In this document: positions 1 through 11,192 of the stretch, one piece after another
Layout of the letters: the number at the start of each line of letters is the position of its first letter
Position numbering within the stretch: position 1 is the first letter of the stretch
From: Austropuccinia psidii
Lineage: Eukaryota; Basidiomycota; Pucciniomycetes; Pucciniales; Sphaerophragmiaceae
NCBI GenBank assembly: GCA_023105745.1
Contig: JALGQZ010000011.1
Location: forward strand, 17,448,975-17,512,974
Length of the DNA: 64,000 nt
Direction: 5' to 3'
Notes under the pieces: generated by a model
What the model saw: only the letters and a program-made list of their open reading frames with translations
Databases searched by the model: none
What the model was told of the DNA's origin: nothing
Made by a program: the position numbers and the translations under genes

Positions 1-792
1 GCAGTGGATAAAGTTTAACATGTCTCATCTGGATGGCGGAATTGGTTAGGCGTTTAATTGGGTAAAATGCCATGCTGCTCAATGCTCATACATATTCTAG
101 TTTATTTACACATTGTGATAGTGCGGGTTTGACCATTGAGGGGGTTCCATTAGTGAAGTGTTACCATTGAATTGAGGGGATTAACATTTAATCCATGTAC
201 GCTGGCACGCCATCGTACATGGTTTAAACCTTATTACAGACATAACTATATAACTCTATTACATAAGGGGTTGGAGTGCAGCTAAAGTCTTGGTATTTGG
301 TTTGAGTACGGCGGGCTTTGAATCAGTTGGAATGTGATTTGGATTGTCTTGCCTTTCGTGAAAAGGTGATGTCTCTTTTGTGGGTAAATCCTTCATGAAT
401 ATACCCCTTTACAGATGTACAATGTTGGGGAATTTCAATGCATATATTGGCAGTTTGGATAATTCACAAAATGTGACAATGGGGAGGCGGAAATGTTACC
501 AAATATGATTACCTATGGATGATGGGTCCCCTTTCAGATCAAGGAAATATCACATTATATGCTGGTAGGCCGTGCAGGGTGGTTTCCGACAAAAGCGGAG
601 GAGCTCAAGAGGAGGCAGGGAGGATTCTCCTCAAAAGAGTCTTATCCGACTTCCACACAACACTTAGTTCCAACTATTCATAGAATTTCTCTATTCTAAA
701 TTTGAAAAGATTTCATCTCATATCACTCTATTTTATCATAATACTGAGGTGTTTTATCTAGTTAAAAATATTACTGTACTTTTTCGGCCCTT
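1..792. other. Intergenic region upstream of gene A
   Basis: I see no gene in this stretch. It is moderately AT-rich, contains palindrome P1 at 193-222, and probably carries the promoter of gene A, but I find no convincing TATA element. Confidence 0.5.
193..222. repeat. Palindrome P1
   Basis: This is a 30-bp inverted repeat with outer arms CCATGTACG and CGTACATGG, then TGG/CCA around a CACG centre, with one c:t mismatch. It is one of six related palindromes (P1-P6) in the first 16 kb and lies 570 bp upstream of gene A. Confidence 0.85.
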
Positions 793-2853
793 ATGTCATC
801 TTTCAAGTCACATAAATCCTGTTCAGGTTCTGTTCATGACTCAAATAGTGAATCTAGCATAGAATATGTTCAAACACAGTCACCATTGAGTCCCAACATT
901 CCTCTCACAACCCCTATCGCATCCTCAATGAATGTATCAGGTCTTAACATTGATGTGGGCAATCCAAAGGCTCCAACTTCAAGCACTTGGTCGATCCCAA
1001 ATATTTCCGTCACTCCATTTCCCCGAATCCCACTAATACACAAATTCATGTGTCTCAGGGGCCAGAAGGCACACCTCAAATCTCCTCACACGCTAATCCC
1101 CAATCAAAATTTCCACATGAGTTCCTCCTTAATCCCGGTCGGAGTCCAGTCGCATCCCAGGATCCCTTTGGCCAAAGTAAACAGCCAACCCTCAATATTC
1201 CATCAGGATCGCAGGTTCATGTGGGTGATGAAAGGCGCGTGGATGGGGGGCGACGAAAAAGACCTTTGGAAAATGTAACTTGGAGCGGTCTGTCGGAGGG
1301 AAATCCAGTATTGACGCTTCATCAAAGTAAGTCATTTGAATTTTGGAGTAGAAACTTATTCATGATTTGATATGTTTGTTTCATGGGTTAGATATGGCAC
1401 CTAAAGGCAAGTCAGTCCGATCTCAGGAGCCAATTGAAGATCTTGAGGATGACCAGTCTTCATTAATGTTTTAATGTGTTAACTGATGATTTGCATAGCA
1501 GGGGATGAACTTTATGCGTCTTCACCTCTGGTCCATAAAGAGAAAGTCAGTGGACGTCATCATCCATATGCCTCCAAACCAAGAACGGGTCATGCCAGTA
1601 CATCAAGAGAAACAATGGTGGATGATGAGGATGAGAACATGTCTCCGACTCAAAGTGAAAGAAATGATGAACCAAGGAGGGACAATTTCACAGCGCATGA
1701 GCAAGGCACTCAATCAAATAGTGAGTTCACCCATCCTCAGCTGGGCCTCGCCCAGAGTATGCTTGAACAATCCGAGGTCAGACAGCAAAGGAACCAGGCC
1801 CGCAAAGCTCACAATGTGGCGAAACGTGCAAGCCAGAAGGAGCAACAAAAATGGCTGAAGGCAGAACTTCCAGAGAATGTCCATGGAATGAGATCAGCAG
1901 TACACGCACATTGCCTGTTCCTACTCAAAGTTAGGGATAAGGATTTTTCCTCACTACCAACACCACCCAGCACAGAAGAGCGTGAAATTGCAATTCAAGT
2001 GGCTGGTCATCTCGGTTATGTCCCCGAGGATGTGTTCAATGAGCCATCAACACAGGTTCAGTCTCAGGGTTTCCAAAGCTACTGCGAAAATGAGCTCCAC
2101 AAGCTAGGACTAAAGCGATTCACTTGGGACTGGGAGAGCTCATGGCAACATCCGTTCAACGAGCTGATGTCTATGGTGTTTTACCGTACATTCCGTCTCG
2201 CACTTGTCAGCACTGAGTATCATCACTACTGTTGGAACAAGGATCATAACAACTATGGGGTCGTGGCGGCTTTAATGGAGCGATATTTCACTTATTTGAA
2301 AAGAGAATGGAAGTCTATTCAAAAGGATTCCGAGTATTTGGTAAAAAAGAAAGAGAATCAAAAGCTCGCAAAGATTCGTCAAAGAGTTAGTTACTGTATC
2401 TCTTCTTCATTGTGGACCAAGTCTGATGATGATCTACTTGATTATGTGCAGACCTGTGAGCGCCGTCGTGAATGGTGTGATACGGCTAAATTTCCCATCC
2501 TAGCATCACAATTCAATGACCCTCGAGTATGCTCAGATACTGAGGAGGTACTGGAAAATGGCCGTCAAGTTTACCGCAAAGTGGGATTACGCTGGCGCTC
2601 CCAGTTATTTAATGATTTGGTATTGAAAATGGATAGAGACATAGAGTTTTGTAATCGGATTAAAAAAAAGGGTAAAAAAACTATTGATAGATTGCCAGAA
2701 TTACAATCGACAGATGATGGTGATATTCCGGAAGGCCTATCATTTCAGGTATTTGATCAAGATTGGCTCAAAGGCTGTAGTAAGATGCAGACTAGCGCCC
2801 TCAAGATACTTGACATGCGAGTTATTAGGCCTAATGGTGATGCTCTGCAATAA
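793..2853 (+). CDS. Gene A, unrecognised protein; C-terminal exon open, 5' exons uncertain
   Basis: I do not recognise the family. The firm part is the long exon 1499-2853, open for about 450 codons and ending TAA. It begins with an acidic Ser/Pro-rich stretch, then a Lys/Arg/Gln-rich segment (RQQRNQARKAHN), then a globular-looking region rich in Trp, Tyr and His (WDWESSWQHPF, EYHHYCWNK). Upstream, 793 opens a Ser/Pro-rich frame that continues in another frame from about 987 to 1326, so a 1-nt shift or missed intron lies near 960-990. A good intron fits 1327-1391 (GTAAGT...TTAG). The next junction fits only a GC-AG intron (AAAG|GCAAGT at 1406/1407, acceptor CATAG ending 1498). If that is wrong, the protein may start at ATG 1615. 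The gene converges on the SNF2 gene, whose stop is 170 bp away. A nuclear role is only a guess from the neighbours. Confidence 0.6.
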
Positions 2854-3025
2854 CTTAGTAATTGGTCACGGTATAGCACTGTGACAAATTAAAATTTTGT
2901 GAATTATTTGTGCAGGTGTAATAAAATCTGATTATTATCTCTTAAGGATGCAACAACTTGCTAAATATGTTAGAATATAGACAATATGAATTGAAATGTA
3001 TCACCGTCTCCCTTGCAATAATACT

Positions 3026-5592
3026 CTATTGCTCATTTTCATTGAGGAAATATTGAAGAAGTTCGATCCAGCTCATGGTGTTCATAATTGTGGACCTGTG
3101 CCAGAGTCAACAGGAGTTATCAACTTTGTCAATCACAAATTATATAATATCAGTAAGGCTCACGCAGTTAATGATTTTTTCTTTTCTTGGACCTATTGGT
3201 AATTGGAATATGGCATTCCCATAAGGAATGATTTCAGAATAGTAATACAATCAAGTGAAAGATGAGCTTGAAAGGTACCTTCCGCATGTTGACCTCAACT
3301 GAATGAGGAGTGATATAGTGGATGACCTGTACAGGTCGTTGTTGGCCAATACGATGTAGACAATCAACAGCCTGAGCCTCAATGGCTGGGTTCCAATTGG
3401 GCTCCTGGAAATGTGGATGTCAGGGTCCGAAAATCAGGGGAGAATTTTGGGGGGCCCCTCACCATTAAATAGACTACATTAGCACAAGTTATATTGAGGC
3501 CAGTTCCAGCCGCGGCAATGGATGCAATGAGTACTTCACATTCAGGATTATTGAAGAAATTCTCAAGCGCCTTGTCCTGCGCTCGTGGTGTAATTGTTCC
3601 ATCAATTCGTGCTGAAAGGATAGAGTGATGGGCAAGAGCAATACCAATTCTACAATATAAAAAAGTCAGATGGAGTCAATTGGTAATGGATGCATATTAG
3701 AATTAACGCACAAATCTAGAAATTGGGTCCATTGGGTATAAACCACCGATTTCGTTGGACCACACCTTGTTTGTTTGTTCTTAATTAAGCTTTGTAGGAG
3801 GTGTGCAATTTTACTACTCATCATGCATGTTTCCACATCCACAATAGTTCGTGTGATTCTTGGGGAGTTATCCTGAGTGCTCCTGCCCTCGGGGTCTTCC
3901 AGCTCCGCCTCCGCAATTGTGTTAAGCATGATGTGATGGTTACAACATACTCGCAGCTTATGAATATTTCTGAAAAACTCTCCTGGTCCTTTGCTTTTGG
4001 ATGATAGGAATTCTTCATATAATGTGGAATATTCTTGCTGCATGGTCGGGTTGAGTGGGAGCAGCTCATAATGATGGCTAATAGTGGGGAGAGATTTGAG
4101 ATGTGTGGTTTTGGTGCGGCGCAAACTTAAATGCCGCAATGCCAAATGCAAAATATCATTGCAACCTTTTGAAAGACTACTCAGGATGAATGGTGACCAG
4201 TTATCTTGATCGGCGCTCTGGGGTTGAGTGATGAAGGATATTATGCCCAAAAGGTCATAAATGGTGTTGTGAATAGGTGTGCCCGTTAAACATATTCGAC
4301 GGGATGAAAGGAGGCTATTAATGGCACGGTGAGTGGCAGTGTATTGAGAGCGAATATAGCTATAAGAGGGGGCAAGGGTTATTGGATATAAAAGGTAATT
4401 TGAATCATTTAAGCTCAGCCACTCACTGTGCTTCATCCAAGATTATACGATGCCAATTGATTTGAAAAATGAATGATGTAGAGGGATTGGTTTGCTTAAA
4501 TTCTTGGGTGATAGTATTGTAAGAAGTGATGATGATATCATATTTTAAGATGTCGGCTTGGGATAATGAGTGACGAGTGGGACCATGGTAGATTTTCGCA
4601 TGCAGTGCTCCAGCCTGAGCATGCTTGGATATTTCTGATTGCCAGTTGGTAATTAAGCGAGGGGGGCAGATGATCATGGTGGGCGTGGAGCGATGGGGGT
4701 TTGCAATTATCCGCTCCTTGGAGGTACCAATTAGAGCAATGGCCTGAATGGTTTTACCTAATCCCATATCATCCGCAAGCAGTCCTCCAAGAGGGGTATT
4801 GGTCGAAAGGGATTCAAATGAGCTAACGACCTTGTTTGTAATGATGTGCCTGGCATTAAAAGTGGATCCTGGGGGTGAGGTTGCCCAAAGGTTACGGGCT
4901 GATTGGCCATTGGGGATTTCTCGATCCCAGAGAAAAGCTAGTCCGGTCTTTTGATGAGGGAGGAGGGGGGTTTGAATAATGGCATGGGGCGGGGTCATCA
5001 TGGGGAGGTCTGATCCACTGGGTAATTGTATCAGTTTTTGCTTGGAAATCAATGATGAAACAGCAGGATATGAAGCAGGCGTCGAGTTTGAAGCGGGAAA
5101 TGTCGGAGTAAAGAGTTGACATTGACAATGAGTAGTACAGTCATATTCTTTGGGCATTTTAAGCTTGAAATCTTGTGTTCGAAAGCTTTCCATTATGAAT
5201 AGAACGTTTGGATACCATGTGAAGAACGTCAATGCTAGATTGGGTTTCTGAGATGAGGAGGGATCATTGGCATCAGTCATAAATACTCCCTCAACGAATA
5301 ATATTTGAGTAGGATTGGATTGGCAATTTTCAATCCATGCCCCACCAGGACCACAGTGCATGAACGTTTTGGGTGCCCCAAGGAATGGTATCAACGTTTG
5401 GGAAAGGTTTCCCGGGAGAGAGCCAATAGCATGCTGGTGATTGGGGAGATATACGAATATGTTGTGTTGATTGTGCCATAGGATAATCCAAAAAGCTAAG
5501 TGGGAATTCTCAGGATTTAAGGCTATATCACTATTTATTTGAATACGAATATTAATCATCCCAATGCAAAGTGGTTGTGAAGGGGTTGACAT
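3026..5592 (-). CDS. SNF2-family ATPase, Rad5/Rad16-like, six exons, 741 aa
   Basis: This is an ATP-dependent DNA translocase of the SNF2 superfamily, expected to act on chromatin or damaged DNA in the nucleus. Exons (minus strand) are 5592-4427, 4359-3712, 3649-3463, 3404-3279, 3192-3164 and 3095-3026. The total of 2226 nt is divisible by three, and all introns are GT-AG, 58-86 nt. Motifs in order: Q-like LLPHQKTGLAFLWD; motif I ADDMGLGKTIQAIAL; motif II DEAH, whose His codon is split by intron 1; motif III LTGTPIHN; helicase-C entry SVVYTQWTQFLDL; then ASIAAAGTGLNIT and EPNWNPAIEAQAVDCLHRIGQ. All key ATPase motifs are present. The RING finger found between the lobes of true Rad5/HLTF proteins is missing. 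The last two small exons (VQEKKKSLTA...) fit the usual SNF2 C-terminus but are the least certain. The N-terminal 200 residues are unrecognised. Confidence 0.9.
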
Positions 5593-5956
5593 GATGGCTA
5601 TTTTGAACTATTTGGGGACAGTTGGAAATTATATGATCGGGAGGGGGTAGCTAAACGGAATGAAGACAAACAAGCGCAGGTGGGGAACTTATATGAGAGG
5701 CAGCAATGGGGTCAAGGGGGGATGGCCTGTGGTTACGTGCATGGTCTTGATGGGGGTGGGCCTCTTGGGCTCATAATTTTCATATCCGATTTGGGGCATA
5801 TATCAAGGCAAGGTGGCCAAAATGTGGGTGCACCATTTGACTGCTGGATCTGCAGCGAGTTACGAAACCTTTGGTGGAACAAGGCTGACATTAGCACATC
5901 CGAAATTGGGTGGGTTGTAGCAGCTTATTGTGGAGGGCATATTAGAGGCATGCAGT

Positions 5957-5985
5957 CATGTTCGCTGGTGTGACAGCGAACAATG
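5957..5985. repeat. Palindrome P2
   Basis: A perfect 8-bp stem GTTCGCTG/CAGCGAAC (5960-5967 and 5974-5981) encloses a 6-nt loop, with weaker outer pairing. Compared with P1 the stem carries paired changes (GTAC to GTTC on the left, GTAC to GAAC on the right). Confidence 0.8.
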
Positions 5986-6091
5986 AGCGTATCCTCCCCA
6001 GGTTAATTGTTCACAGGGACCTACTGGGCAATGTTGGCAGTTTCAAAGGGCAATCTCACTGTGGGGATGTTTGTGTGTGGGCGGGTGAGAT

Positions 6092-6117
6092 ATGTTCGGT
6101 GGCATGCCACCGAACAT
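6092..6117. repeat. Palindrome P3, perfect 26 bp
   Basis: The left arm is ATGTTCGGTGGCA and the right arm is its exact reverse complement. This is the most perfect member of the P1-P6 family. Its TTC/GAA pair matches P2 and differs from the TAC/GTA of the other four. Confidence 0.92.
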
Positions 6118-7314
6118 GACTTTGGTTTGGCCTGAAGTTTTTTGCTGACTGATGCATACTGGGCTTTCAGGGGGGAATGTCTGGGATGATCAAAGGGGGC
6201 GCCAGCCGTGAGCCATGATCCACATATACATTCACCCCTATGGCGTTTGAGGCGAGTACTAATCCACCGAGATTGGCATTGGCCTCTTTGCCTCACGCGC
6301 ATACAGAACTCCGGAGAAAGAGGCCACACGCCCGAGGAATTTTTTGGCTGCAAGCCAGGTGCCACAACTTGCGCGGGGCGTGTGAGAACGTGAAGAAAAT
6401 GACCCGCGGTGGGAGATACCCACGCGAACATGACCAGCCTCAGCAATCATAGGCTGAGATTGTTATTCTAATGTGGATGAGGCTGAAGCGAATCCACACT
6501 GATTGGCCTCAGGTTTCCACACGCAAGCGGGTGAGCGTCTGCAGTCAAGCTGACAACCCGACCAAGAAAATAGGCAGCTGGAAGACTGGCAGTAAAATGT
6601 CTTCCAGGCGTGTGAAAGTTGCCTGTGTATGACCCATCGGGGGTGCGTATGAAAGCGTGTGGCTGCCCGACAATGAACAAGCGGGCCAGTCATTGTTTGC
6701 CCCAACAATGGCACCGGAGTGAATCAACTCTTTGTGTTAGACCCAAATATTAAGTCATCCCATTAAGACCCACTTACATTAATTTGGATTACATGCGCAT
6801 CTGTGCCGTAGTTAGGCAGAGCTGTCCAACAAGGTGCTTCAAAGGGATGCAGGTGAGAGATATGACTCGATGGCTTGACGTTATTGCATGTTACATTGTT
6901 GAACAGCTTTTTGCTCTGCCCCGCAGTACATTTACAAAGGTGTACTGCGTACTACAGTGTCGACTGTACTGTACAGATCAGGAAGGTGTAATACTACTTG
7001 AGCCTGCATCCATCGAGCAAATGTGCATGCACCTTCCGATCGTTTGCATTTACGTAGCTCATGTGCCACATGCTCAGCATTGCGTTTCACCCGATTTGCA
7101 CACGCAAGCTGAGCATGTCATGGTCAAAAGCACCGTGAGAAAGTGCTCAGTAAAGCCATGGAATGAACTTTTTTGCAATAGTTCATTGGAAGGCTCAGTT
7201 TGGAGCACTTCACCAAAGCGTGTGAAATGCTGCACCTGGCTGAAATGTCATCCGATGCTGTGCCAAATGCTCAGAGTGCGCGCATACAAAAACGACTGAG
7301 CAATGGCTCAGCAT

Positions 7315-7687
7315 GGTGCATTTGATATTGTTATATCTATAGTTCAATCACTGTGCAATTCCAATGTTCAGCCACTGAGCATTTCAATTATGACCCGAAA
7401 GCAAACCTGAGCAATGGGTCGAGGCAAGCTCACGCTGTATTCACTTGTCTTGCAGCCCCCCCCTTTGTTCACATACTATTACCAGGCCATATGGCCGGTA
7501 ATCTCGCCGCGGTCACTTGTGACCAAATGCACCGGGTGCTTTTCTGCATGGGTCACTTGTGGATTGCACCCACAATGCACATTCAACATGGGCCTCACGA
7601 CCACCCTCCTGGGTGATCGGGTGGCTATTTAAGGAAACAAAGGGGATTTGACTCAGCTTGACAATTCAATAAATTGCAATACTCAGA
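7315..7687 (+). repeat. Direct repeat unit 1
   Basis: This starts GGTGCATTTGATATTG and ends near AATACTCAGA. It is copied almost verbatim directly downstream at 7688-8019. Each copy contains TGACCCGAAAGC, a C-run (CAGCCCCCCCC) and AATAAATTGCAATACTCAG. Confidence 0.85.
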
Positions 7688-8019
7688 GGTGCATTTGATA
7701 TTGTTATATCAATTGTTCAATTACTGTGCAATTAGAATGTTCAGCCACTGAGCATTTCAATTATGACCCGAAAGCAAACCTGAGCAATGGGTCGAGGCAA
7801 GCTCACGCTGTATTCACTTGTCTTACAGCCCCCCCCTTTGTTCAAAGACTATCACCAGGCCATAAGGCCGGTGATCTTGCCGCGGTCACTTGTGCATTGC
7901 ACCCACAATGCACAATCAATAAGGGCCTCACGACCACCCTCCTGGGTGATCGGGTGGCAATTTAAGGAAACAAAGGGGATTTGACTCAGCATGACAATTC
8001 AATAAATTGCAATACTCAG
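7688..8019 (+). repeat. Direct repeat unit 2
   Basis: This is the second tandem copy of the 7315 unit. It is shorter because about 40 bp is missing around 7880-7900 (the part of unit 1 holding TGACCAAATGCACCGG). The closing piece ACAATTCAATAAATTG-AATACTCAG is then repeated once more at 8020-8050. Confidence 0.85.
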
Positions 8020-8091
8020 CTTGACAATTCAATAAATTGAAATACTCAGCCAGACCCCCATTGTTCTTCTGCCTCACGCGAGCATTTCACT

Positions 8092-8179
8092 TCTCAGTTG
8101 CAGCATTCGCTGAGACTCAGCTTCAATTTTGCCCACACGCCTTGAAGCTGAGACTTTTGCGGGTGCTGCAACTGCTGAG
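8092..8179. repeat. Imperfect inverted repeat upstream of the TATA box
   Basis: The left arm runs CTCAGTTGCAGCA...CTCAGCTTCAA and the right arm TTGAAGCTGAG...TGCTGCAACTGCTGAG. Arms of about 35 nt surround a short GCCCACACGCC centre. A smaller hairpin, GCTGAGA-tcg-TCTCAGC, follows at 8173-8190, just before the TATA box. Confidence 0.8.
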
Positions 8180-8200
8180 ATCGTCTCAGCTTCACCTTGG

Positions 8201-8208
8201 TATAAAAG
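8201..8208 (+). promoter_or_regulatory. TATA box of the Zn2Cys6-like gene
   Basis: TATAAAAG is followed by a strongly pyrimidine-rich leader (8215-8560), as in many fungal promoters. A 5'-UTR intron and then the coding start follow in the same orientation. Confidence 0.75.
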
Positions 8209-8560
8209 ACCATCTTCACACGACACGCACTTCACTTTCTTTCTCACCCGCTCCACTTCGCTCAACCTCACCCGCGTTTGTCCTTCTTGTGCGTATTCCC
8301 CCTCGTCTTCCTGCCTTTCCAGTCTTTTCTTTCGCACTCGACTAACCCCACTCCCCTTCCTGCTCGCTTTTTGTTTTTCCTGCTAATACTTTCAGAACCC
8401 CACTTCTATCTACTTTGTACGTTTTCTCCAATTAAACTTTCGTCAACATTATGTACCGATATTAATATTTTTCTTTCTTCACGACTTCCTTCCAGACTTT
8501 TAAAAACTTCCGACTAGAGCGTTTTTATATTGATTCCGTTTTAAATTTATATAAATCATC

Positions 8561-8631
8561 GTATGTCTTCCTTTTCTTTCTTGATTGCTTACTTTCTATT
8601 CAGTTACTAACCTGTTTTGTTTTGTTTTTAG
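8561..8631 (+). other. 5'-UTR intron of the Zn2Cys6-like gene
   Basis: The donor is GTATGT at 8561, the branch point TACTAAC at 8605-8611, and the acceptor TTTTTAG ends at 8631. The initiator ATG is the first codon after the acceptor. Confidence 0.8.
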
Positions 8632-9995
8632 ATGTCGTGCACGTTATGCACCAAGCGGGGTATCCCCTGCATTCGCTCCTCGACGACAAACGACGCTTGT
8701 GATGCTTGCCGACAAGCACACAAGAAATGTTCGTTCGTTGTCCGCCCCTTCCGACCACGAGGCCAGACGAGTTCTTGCCCAAGACGCCCTCGCGAGGACT
8801 CCTTTGTGGTCGACGATGATGAAACCATTTCCGAGCATGAATGGACGCCGGGCCCCCAAACAGGCCAACGGGAACGATTCCGGACGATTAGCCCTGTCCC
8901 CTCCAGTATCGATTTGTCCACTCCCCCTCCTAGGCCACCATCCGATGGTCACTTCACTCCTTGACCGGAGCGAAGTGATTATCCGGCCGATGAAGGATGG
9001 CGATGGCGAGAGGACATTCGAGCTTGGGCTGATCGTCACCATGTCTTGTCACCGATGGGATTCAAACGCCAAAGTAAGTTTTATTTCTCCTCTTTATCTC
9101 ATTTCTCTTCACGCAATAATACTGACTTTTTTCCATTACTCATAGAACCAAACCCCCCGAATCCCCCCCGACACGACTCTCCCGTTCCCAGTTTGCCTCG
9201 CGAGCAAACCCCCCGGCAACCCACTCCAGGCCCGAGTGGCACCCGATGGTCTGAGGAATTATTCCGTGGTAAGCAGCCAAAGTTTCATTTCATTTTCACT
9301 TTCACTTTTGAGTCGAGTGAACTGACTCTTACTCCTTTTTTAGAACCCTCCCGAACCGAAGAGCCACCTATTCCTGGCCCGAGTCCATCGTCCCAACCAC
9401 CTGAGGACAATACGACTTGTGAGCCAGAACCTGAGGTGGCTCCTACGCAATCCACGGAGGAACCTTATGGTAAGTCACCCCTTCTTTCTCTTCGATCCAT
9501 ATTCACCTTTCCTCATTTTTTCTTTGACCGTCTCCAGATCGTCCCGCCACTCCTCGCTCGATCATCATCATCGACGATACGCCCGTGGGATCACCCCATC
9601 CCCCTCCCCCTTCTTCTTCACCGACTCCACCATCTTCCCCTTCCACTCCAACCCCGGTTCCCTCCCCAGAGATCCCTTCCAGTGCCCCCGAGAACCCCAA
9701 CGCCTCCTCCCCCCCGGTGCCAAGCTCGTCTCATTCTCACGATGACGCTCGCCAGGAATTCACCGACCTGCGACCGACCCTAATGATTCCTCGAGCCATC
9801 GTCCACGATTCGATCAACCGAATCTTGTTGGAGCATCGTCGCTTGCTCCACATGATTCCTTTCGTGGATGCAACTCATCCAAATGAGATGCACCGGGAAT
9901 TCCGGGAGGAACTAAACTCCCTCCTTGCCCAGGCACTGGAGGCTTATCCAAAGGAGGACATAACCGGGATGGTCTCCAAATTCCTTGAAAAATAA
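8632..9995 (+). pseudogene. Zn2Cys6-like cluster protein, four exons, one in-frame TGA
   Basis: Exons are 8632-9073, 9146-9268, 9344-9469 and 9538-9995. Together they give 1149 nt in one frame (383 codons with stops). The N-terminus has CTLC-x6-C-x9-C-x2-C-x6-C (Cys at residues 3, 6, 13, 23, 26 and 33), which fits the fungal Zn2Cys6 binuclear cluster that binds DNA in transcription factors. A long Pro/Ser/Thr-rich disordered middle follows, then a helical-looking C-terminal 70 residues (REELNSLLAQALEAYP). The frame is broken only by TGA at 8962-8964; reading continues smoothly after it, so a single CGA-to-TGA change is the simplest explanation. Alternatives are a real 110-residue protein, or a weak GTCACT intron skipping the stop. 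It has its own TATA box and leader. No linker or activation domain of classical Zn2Cys6 regulators is recognisable. Confidence 0.7.
8962..8964 (+). other. In-frame TGA in the Zn2Cys6-like gene
   Basis: Coding sense continues in the same frame on both sides of this TGA, through to the next donor at 9073. CGA to TGA is a C-to-T change at CpG, the typical outcome of deamination of a methylated cytosine. Confidence 0.75.
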
Positions 9996-10052
9996 AAATT
10001 TAAAAAAAATGTCATTATTTCCTCTTTTTATTTTTTGTAATACTTTCTTTTG

Positions 10053-10058
10053 AATAAA
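10053..10058 (+). terminator. AATAAA polyadenylation signal
   Basis: AATAAA lies 58 bp after the TAA of the Zn2Cys6-like gene within an AT-rich 3' flank. It is a plausible 3'-end signal, but AT-richness makes chance occurrence possible. Confidence 0.5.
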
Positions 10059-10419
10059 ATATTTGTCTTAAATTATTGTTATGTTCAAATTCTATTACAT
10101 TCTTTGTTCACGTAAAAATTACTTATTTCCTCCTTAGAGAAAAACCCTGATTGCGTGAGAATTATTTTTGTAAGTGCCCCACCAAGAGTTTGAGTGAGTA
10201 TTTGTTTTCGTGAACCTCTTTTTCTCAAAATGCGCCAATAGTTGCCGTTATCCTCTCCTATATTTTCTTCTCCCATGGTTTAGAGCCATACCCATTCTTA
10301 ACTGTAAAAAAGCGGGAGGTTCCCGTATGTGAGCAATCGAGTCCAGATTAGTGAAACATGGCCTTTCCTATGGTCACACGCTATTAGTCTTACTCATGTA
10401 TTGAATTGTTTAAATTGGC
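10059..10419. other. Spacer without recognisable gene
   Basis: I see no gene here. The short antisense frame at 10085-10276 has no domain. Confidence 0.5.
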
Positions 10420-11035
10420 TAGAACCTTCACAAGCGTAAGGATTGGCGTGTGACTTGTCGGGAGGCTGCACAGGCATAAGGATTGGCGTGTGAATTGTTG
10501 GGAGCCTGCACAGGCATAAGGATTGGCGTGTGAATTGTTGGGAGCCTGCACAGGCATAAGGATTGGCGTGTGAATTGTTGGGAGCCTGCACAGGCGTAAG
10601 AATTTGTCAGCATTGTTGGCAACCCTCCCATGCGTAAGGATTGGCGTGTGAATCGTCGGAAGCCTGTACAGGCGTAAGGAATTTTAGCACTTTTGGGACC
10701 CTCCCCAAGCATAAGGATTAGCGTGTGAATTGTTGGGAGCCTGCACAGGCGTAAGAATTGGCGTGTGAATTCTTGGGATCCTGCACAGGCTAAAGAAAAT
10801 TTCAGCATTGTGGGGAAGCTTCACAAGCGTAAGAATTGGCGTGTGAATCATCGAAAGCCTGTAAAGGCGTAAGGATTGGCGTGTAAACTTTTGGGAGCCT
10901 GCACAGGCATAAGGATTGGCGTGTGTAGCAATGGCCCCCCGCATAGGCGTAAGGAACTTTTAGCATTGTCAGAACCTGCACAAGCATGAGGATTCGCGTG
11001 TGAAGCATTGGCATCCTGGACAATAGCAACAAACC
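10420..11035. repeat. Minisatellite A, 40-bp unit, about 15 copies
   Basis: The unit has an exact 40-bp period in its core (copies at 10475, 10515 and 10555). Its key words are GCGTAAGGATTGGCGTGTG, TTGTTGGGAGCC and TGCACAGG. Outer units drift. It ends immediately before palindrome P4. Antisense frames reading it give only repetitive peptides and are artefacts of the period. Confidence 0.92.
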
Positions 11036-11042
11036 AGGACCG

Positions 11043-11068
11043 ATGTACGATGGCATGCCACCGTACAT
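11043..11068. repeat. Palindrome P4
   Basis: The left arm is ATGTACGATGGCA, the right arm TGCCACCGTACAT, with one A:C mismatch. It lies between minisatellite A and the 3' end of the TET/JBP gene. Confidence 0.9.
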
Positions 11069-11192
11069 AATCCACTTCACCCCTTTTTCATGTGAGACAC
11101 CCCATCTCCCGCACTCGAATCCATCCAATCCTGGTGTATATTGTCCTCTGCCTTACCTCACCATTACTTACCCAACCCACTTGCAAATCTCC

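Larger units (their letters stand above)
5593..8560. other. Intergenic region with palindromes, repeats and the Zn2Cys6 gene promoter
   Basis: No gene is convincing here. The short open frames at 5680, 6021-6730, 6784 and 7353 have no recognisable domain, and the last two partly lie in repeats. The region holds palindromes P2 and P3, many CTCAGC/GCTGAG words, a direct duplication (7315-8019), an 88-bp imperfect inverted repeat and a TATA box for the downstream gene. Confidence 0.6.

Noticed and set aside
5680..7632. Small ORFs at 5680, 6021, 6208, 6463, 6784 and 7353
   Set aside because: No recognisable domain, overlapping frames on both strands, and partly inside duplicated sequence.
10394..11128. 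Overlapping antisense ORFs encoding Cys/Leu-rich repetitive peptides
   Set aside because: They are translations of the 40-bp minisatellite; all three frames stay open because of the unit, and the peptides have no domain.
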